Part shown: positions 58,601-64,000 of the stretch, piece by piece
Layout of the letters: each line of letters starts with the position of its first letter
Numbering within the stretch: the first letter of the stretch is position 1
DNA from: Anomaloglossus baeobatrachus
Lineage: Eukaryota > Chordata > Amphibia > Anura > Aromobatidae
Length of the DNA stretch: 64,000 nt
Direction: 5' to 3'
Assembly: GCF_048569485.1 (NCBI RefSeq)
Contig: NC_134364.1
Span: forward strand, 138,429,298 to 138,493,297
Notes under the pieces: model-generated
Told to the model about the DNA's origin: nothing
Databases searched by the model: none
The model's input: the letters and a program-made list of their open reading frames with translations, nothing else
Program-made: the position numbers and the translations under genes

Positions 58601-61379
58601 ACACGTCTCTCACCCATCGGTCTTAACCTTGATACACCTGAAGGGGACGCCTTAGTAAATGATCTTATCTCGTCCATCAACCAGGTGTTGGATCTCTCTC
58701 CCCCGCCTCCTCCTGTAGAGGAGTCGGCGTCTCAGCAGGAGAAACACTGACACGCGTTACCCCTTCCCATCTGAAGTCGTTAAGGGTTGGGCCCCCTGTC
58801 CCAAAGTGGATCCTCCAGTCTCCAGATTGGCGGCTAGATCCGTGGTGTCGGTTGCAGATGGCTCATCCCTAAAGGATACCACTGACAGACAGAGCTCCTG
58901 GTGAAGTCCATCTATGAGGCCACGGGCGCGTCTTTTGCCCCGGCCTTTGCAGCCGTGTGGGCACTACAAGCTATCTCGGCTTGTCTGACTGAGATTAATG
59001 CTGTCACACGTAATTCTGCTCCGCAAGTTGCGTCTTTGACCTCTCAAGCGTCAGCTTTTTTGTCCTACGCCATGAACGCCGTCCTGGACTCTGCTAGCCG
59101 TACGGCTGTAGCATCCGCTAACTCTGTGGCAGTCCGCAGGGCCATGTGGCTGCGCGAATGGAAGGCAGACTCGGCTTCCAAGAGGATCTTAACCGGTTTG
59201 CCGTTTTCTGGCGACCGTTTGTTTGGCGAACGATTGGATGAGATTATTAAGGAATCCAAAGGAAAGGATTCCTCCTTACCCCAGGCCAAACCTAAGAGAC
59301 CTCAACAGAGAAAAATTCAATCGAGATTTCGGTCCTTTCGTCCCTCCGCCAAGTCCCAATCCTCTTCGTCCAACAGGCCGGAGAAAGGTCAGAGGAACTC
59401 CTATGCGTGGCGATCCAAGTCTCGCCCACAAAAGGCCGCAGGACGCACTGCCTCCAAGACTGCTTCCTCATGACTCTCGGCCTCCCCCGGCCGCTTCCTC
59501 GGTCGGTGGCAGGCTCTCCCGCTTTGGCGACGCCTGGTGGCCACATGTTCAAGACCGATGGGTGAGAGACATTCTGTCTCATGGTTACAGGATAGAGTTC
59601 AGCTCTCGTCCTGCGGCTCGTTTCTTCAGAACCTCTCCGCCCCCCGCTCAGGCCGACGCACTTTTTCAGGCAGTAGCCGCTCTAAAGATGGAAGGAGTCG
59701 TGATCCCCGTTCCCCTTCAGGAACGTGGTCGCGGATTTTACTCCAACTTGTTCGTGGTGCCAAAAAAGGACGGGTCATTCCGTCCCGTTCTGGACCTCAA
59801 GCTACTCAACAGACGTGTGAGAACCAGACGGTTCCTCATGGAATCTCTCCGCTCGGTCATCGCCTCGATGTCACAAGGAGACTTCCTAGCATCGATCGAC
59901 ATCAAGGATGCTTATCTCCATGTACCGATCGCACCCGAGCATCAACGTTTCCTGCGTTTCGCCATCGGGGACGAACACCTCCAGTTCGTGGCATTGCCTT
60001 TCGGCTTGGCGACAGCCCCACGGGTTTTCACAAAAGTCATGGCATCCGTTGTGGCGGTCCTGCATTCTCAGGGCCACTCGGTGATTCCCTACCTGGACGA
60101 TCTCCTAGTCAGGGCCCCGTCTCGGGTGGCGTGTCAACAAAGTCTATCTGTCGCTCTGGCGACTCTCCAGCGGTTCGGGTGGATCATCAACTTCCCGAAA
60201 TCCACGTTGACACCGACCCAATCACTGACGTACCTTGGGATGGAGTTTCTTACCCAGCAAGCGTTAGTCAAGCATCCGAGCGACAAACAGCTTTCTTTGC
60301 AGGCAGGGGTGCAATCCCTTCTTTGGAGTCAGTCACACCCCTTAAGGCGCCTCATGCACTTCCTGGGGAAGATGGTGGCAGCTATAGAGGCAGTCCCGTT
60401 CGCGCAATTCCATCTTCGGCCACTCCAATGGGACATTCTCCGCAAATGGGACAAGAGTACGGCTTCCCTCGACAGGAACGTCTCTCTTTCCCTTGCAACC
60501 AAGACGTCACTTCAGTGGTGGCTCCTTCCCAATTCTCTGTCACAGGGAAAATCCTTCCTACCCCCAACCTGGGCTGTGGTCACCACGGACGCGAGCCTGT
60601 CAGGTTGGGGAGCGGTTTTTCTCCACCACAGGGCTCAGGGAACCTGGACTCCGATAGAGTCATCCCTTCAGATCAATATTCTGGAGATAAGGGCAGTGTA
60701 TCTAGCCCTATTGGCTTTTCATCGGTGGCTGGAGGGCAGGCAGATCCGTATCCAGTCGGACAACGCCACTGCCGTCGCATACATCAACCACCAAGGCGGC
60801 ACTCGCAGTCGTCAAGCCTTCCAGGAAGTCCGACGGATTCTGCAGTGGGTGGAAGCCACAGCCTCCACCATCTCCGCAGTTCACATCCCGGGCGTAGAAA
60901 ACTGGGAAGCAGATTTTCTCAGTCGTCAGGGCATGGACGCGGGGGAATGGTCTCTACACCCAGACGTGTTTTGGGAGATCTGTCGCCGCTGGGGCACGCC
61001 GGACGTCGATCTCATGACGTCACGGCACAACAACAAAGTCCCGGCATTCATGGCACGGTCTCAGGATCACAGAGCTCTGGCGGCGGACGCGTTAGTTCAG
61101 GATTGGTCGCAGTTTCGACTGCCTTATGTGTTTCCTCCTCTGGCGATGCTGCCCAGAGTACTACGCAAGATCAGGTCCGACTGCCGTCGCGCCATTCTCG
61201 TCGCTCCAGACTGGCCGAGGCGGTCGTGGTACCCGGATCTGTGGCATCTCACGGTGGGTCAACCGTGGGCGCTTCCAGACCGCCCAGACTTGCTGTCACA
61301 AGGCCCGTTTTTCCATCTGAATTCTGTGGCCCTCAACCTGACTGTGTGGCCATTGAGTCCTGGCTCCTAGCGTCTTCAG

Positions 61380-62389
61380 GGTTATCTCAGGATGTCATTG
61401 CCACCATGAGACAGGCCAGGAAGCCTACGTCCGCCAAGATCTATTATAGGTCTTGGCAAATCTTCCTATCCTGGTGCGCTACTAACGGTCTTCCTCCATG
61501 GCCGTTTGCCTTACCCACTTTTCTTTCATTCCTTCAATCCGGAATGGACAAGGGTTTGTCACTCGGCTCTCTCAAGGGCCAAGTATCGGCGCTCTCTGTG
61601 TTTTTTCAAAAGCGTCTAGCCAGGCTTCCGCAGGTTCGCACGTTCCTGCAGGGAGTTTGCCACATAGTCCCACCTTACAAGCGTCCGCTGGAACCCTGGG
61701 ATCTTAACAGGGTGCTAACGGCTCTTCAGAAACCACCTTTCGAGCCGCTGCGGGATGTCTCTCTATCACGTCTTTCGCAGAAGGTGGCCTTCCTAGTGGC
61801 AGTCACATCACTTCGGAGAGTGTCTGAGCTAGCAGCGCTGTCATGCAAAGCCCCCTTCCTGGTGTTTCAGCAGGATAAGGTGGTCCTGCGTCCGGTCCCG
61901 GCATTTCTCCCTAAGGTGGTATCTCCTTTTCATCTCAATCAGGATATCTCCTTACCTTCATTTTGCCCCAATCCAATTCACCAGTGTGAAAAGGATTTGC
62001 ACTCTTTGGATCTAGTGAGAGCACTCCGGCTCTACGTGTCTCGCACGGCGCCCCTGCGTCGTTCAGATGCGCTCTTTGTCCTTGTCGCTGGCCAGCGTAA
62101 GGGTTCGCAGGCTTCCAAGTCAACCTTGGCTCGGTGGATCAAGGAACCGATTCTCGAAGCCTACTGTTCTGCTGGGCTTCCGCTTCCTTCAGGGCTGAAA
62201 GCCCATTCTACCAGAGCCGTGGGTGCGTCCTGGGCTTTGCGGCACCGGGCTACGGCTCAGCAGGTGTGTCAGGCAGCTACGTGGTCTAGTCTGCACACTT
62301 TCACGATACACTATCAAGTGCATACCTATGCTTCGGCAGACGCCAGTCTAGGTAGGCGAGTCCTTCAGGCGGCGGTTGCCCACCTGTAA
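61380..62389 (+). other. DIRS tyrosine recombinase domain
   Basis: The conserved block runs from a phage-integrase-like N-terminal domain (SAKIYYRSWQIFLSWC, PFALPTFLSFLQSGMDKG) to a catalytic domain with R in TSLRRVSE, H-x-x-R in AHSTRAVG and Y in IHYQVH. The stop is at 62387-62389. Confidence 0.88.
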
Positions 62390-62470
62390 GAGGGGGCCGT
62401 TTTTTTCGGCTCTTTTTTATTGAGGTATTCTTTTACCCATCCAGGGACTGCTCTTGGACGTCCCAATTGT

Positions 62471-62560
62471 CTGGGTCTCCCAATGGAGCGACAAAGAAGA
62501 AGGGAATTTTGTTTACTTACCGTAAATTCCTTTTCTTCTAGCTCCTATTGGGAGACCCAG
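62471..62560. repeat. 90-bp hairpin in DIRS 3' region
   Basis: CTGGGTCTCCCAATGGAGC on the left pairs with GCTCCTATTGGGAGACCCAG on the right (one extra base). The inner arms AGAAGAAGGGAATTT and AAATTCCTTTTCTTCT continue the stem around a TTTACTTACCG loop. Confidence 0.85.
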
Positions 62561-63026
62561 CACCCGCCCCTGTACCCTTCGGGCTGGTTGTTCTTTTGTG
62601 TACACATGTTGTTCATGTTGAATTGTTCTTTTGGTTCATGGTTTTCAGTTCTCCGAACATCCTTCGGATTGCATTTACCCTAGACCAATTTATAAGTTTT
62701 CTCCTTCCTGCTTTTGCACCAAAACTGAGGAGCCCGTGATCCACGGGAGGGTGTATAGGCAGAGGGGAGGGGTTACACTTTTTTAAAAGTGTAATACTTT
62801 GTGTGGCTTCCGGAGGCAGAAGCTATACACCGGACGGACACACGTGACCAGAGGCGGCCTGTCAGAAGCTTTTCAGCAGACTCTATCTGGCTTCTGGTGT
62901 AAAGATGGTGTGGTGTTTGGGGATCAGGATATCCCGGGGGTCGGCTCCTGCGGGGAGGCTAAAGGGGTCCCTGCTCTGCGGGGTGGCTCGGCTGATGGGA
63001 CTAATGGCTTTTTTTTTTCGTTCCAG

Positions 63027-63316
63027 TTTGCGGCGCAATGACTACACGGTTCAGGTGAATGTTAACGACTACCTTGACATTTACTGCCCACATTATAACG
63101 ATATGATGGCAGATCACCGGATGGAGCAGTATATCCTGTACATGGTGAATTATGAGGGCTACCACTCCTGCAACACCAGCCATGGCTTCAAGCGCTGGGA
63201 ATGTAACCGGCCGCACTCCCCACACAGCCCCATCAAGTTCTCGGAGAAGTTTCAGCGGTACAGCGCCTTTTCTCTGGGGTACGAGTTCCACGCGGGACAC
63301 AACTACTACTACATCT
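63027..63316 (+). CDS. efna3: efna3 exon 2, right (inverted) copy
   Basis: This 290-bp exon follows a T-tract and GTTCCAG acceptor and ends ATCT|GTGAGT. It encodes the ephrin receptor-binding domain as in the left copy. Five bases differ from 7481-7770. Three change residues: the left NDTVADH reads NDMMADH here, and the left QYIMYM reads QYILYM. The latter leucine is also the residue in mammalian ephrin-A3 (EQYVLYM). The reading frame is intact and all motif residues are kept, so this copy could be functional or could be the second allele. No exon 1 was recognised upstream. Confidence 0.93.
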
Positions 63317-64000
63317 GTGAGTACCGGAGGGTAGAGCCGCATTGGGGCCATCAAGTACATTCAGCAAGCGCGCTGGAGATCTCAGTGTCCCAGGAACAGA
63401 ACCAAGGCGTTACATTTTAGCCCAGTGGTGAGCCGCCTGCAGCCTCCGACAGGGGAGCGTCTTACCTTGTGTTTGTTAGATGGAGGATGTGTCATCTGAC
63501 TCTGGGTTTGTGCACCATGTATTGCATGCCTGCACTGTCCTATAATACGGATGCCTGTATACAGCGGTGTAATAAGACTGGTGCATATCTCACCCTAGTG
63601 GTCAAAATATAGAATTGCACATGTGATCAGTGCAGTGGATGTTGCTCACTGACACAGGAGGAGCCGCTGCCTCTGAGTCTGCGAGTGATCACTGCCATCC
63701 ATCTACCCCAGAGCGAAGGCTCACACCGGATTGTGGGCTCTGTCCGGCTGATGTATGGCCTCCTCGCACCCCAAATTCTGCCGGATGTAAGGGGGATGGC
63801 CTCACTCCCAAGTCACATGTGAGGGGGCACTAATCACAGCATGCAGGTGGAGGCTCCCGCTGCAGTCATCTGTCGTCCGGTGGATGGACATCCCCGGTCC
63901 CCTTACAGGATCCCTCCTGCTGATACTCAGTTGAACCCTTCAGTTGTTCCTCCTGGTATTTTAGTCTTAATTTTTACATTGCACCCATTCTTATTGTTTT
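63317..64000 (+). other. efna3 intron 2, right copy (partial)
   Basis: Intron sequence matching 6798-7480 in reverse complement, cut by the window end before exon 3. Confidence 0.85.

Larger units (their letters stand above)
58601..62832 (+). mobile_element. DIRS-type retroelement (tyrosine recombinase)
   Basis: Parts in order are a gag-like region (to ~59470), reverse transcriptase/RNase H (59223-61370) with PYLDDLLVRAPS as catalytic motif and AYINHQGGTRS in RNase H, and an overlapping-frame tyrosine recombinase ending at 62389. The recombinase shows SLRRVSELAAL, HSTRAVGASWALRHR and a tyrosine in HTFTIHYQVHTYAS, the R/H-x-x-R/Y set of DIRS enzymes. A 90-bp hairpin lies in the 3' region. DIRS elements have no DDE integrase and insert through a circular intermediate. 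The left end abuts the minisatellite, so the element is probably incomplete there; otherwise it looks largely whole. Confidence 0.9.
62833..64000 (+). repeat. right arm of inverted duplication (efna3 exon 2 segment)
   Basis: Reverse complement of 6798-7966, from GACGGACACACGTGACCAG to the window end. Substitutions are scattered and there is almost no indel difference. Exon 3 of this copy would lie just past the window, about 25-30 bases on. Confidence 0.95.

Overview
The window is vertebrate genomic DNA, almost certainly from a large-genome frog. It carries spliced exons of a vertebrate ephrin-A gene, amphibian-style transposons (two hAT elements, a PIF/Harbinger-type MITE, a DIRS element, a Ty3/gypsy-type LTR element and gammaretrovirus-like ERVs), and very large minisatellite arrays. 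No bacterial, organellar, tRNA or rRNA genes were seen.

Layout. 1-2161: 3' flank of the ephrin gene. 2162-7770: exons 5, 4, 3 and 2 of ephrin-A3 (efna3) on the minus strand, with a 2.67-kb hAT transposon in intron 4. 8130-19345: an 11.2-kb array of a ~42-bp repeat in intron 1. 19390-21035: an array of ~48-bp units. 21036-21356: a short non-repetitive junction. 21357-22377: an array of 27-bp units. 22460-28655: a 61-bp array, about 1 kb of plain sequence and a 137-bp satellite of about 34 copies. 28656-36350: mixed repeats, including a 3.7-kb hAT-like element filled by its own minisatellite. 36357-53047: a tandem cluster of two nearly identical ERVs, one solitary LTR-like block and four copies of a block ('X') holding the 27-bp minisatellite. 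53519-55311 and 58398-58600: reverse-complement copies of the 27-bp array, the junction and the 48-bp array, interrupted by an LTR element with a perfect 5-bp target duplication. 58601-62832: a DIRS element. 62833-64000: a reverse-complement copy of the efna3 exon-2 region, plus strand.

The outer parts therefore form a large inverted duplication. The left arm is about 6798-22377 and the right arm about 53519 to beyond 64000. The two efna3 copies are head to head, with exon 2 facing inwards at each end. They differ by five bases in the 290-bp exon. No efna3 exon 1 was recognised between them. The structure is either a real recent segmental palindrome or two haplotypes wrongly joined in the assembly. 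The only host gene supported is efna3; nearly all long reading frames elsewhere are by-products of minisatellites whose unit length is a multiple of three or which lack stops.
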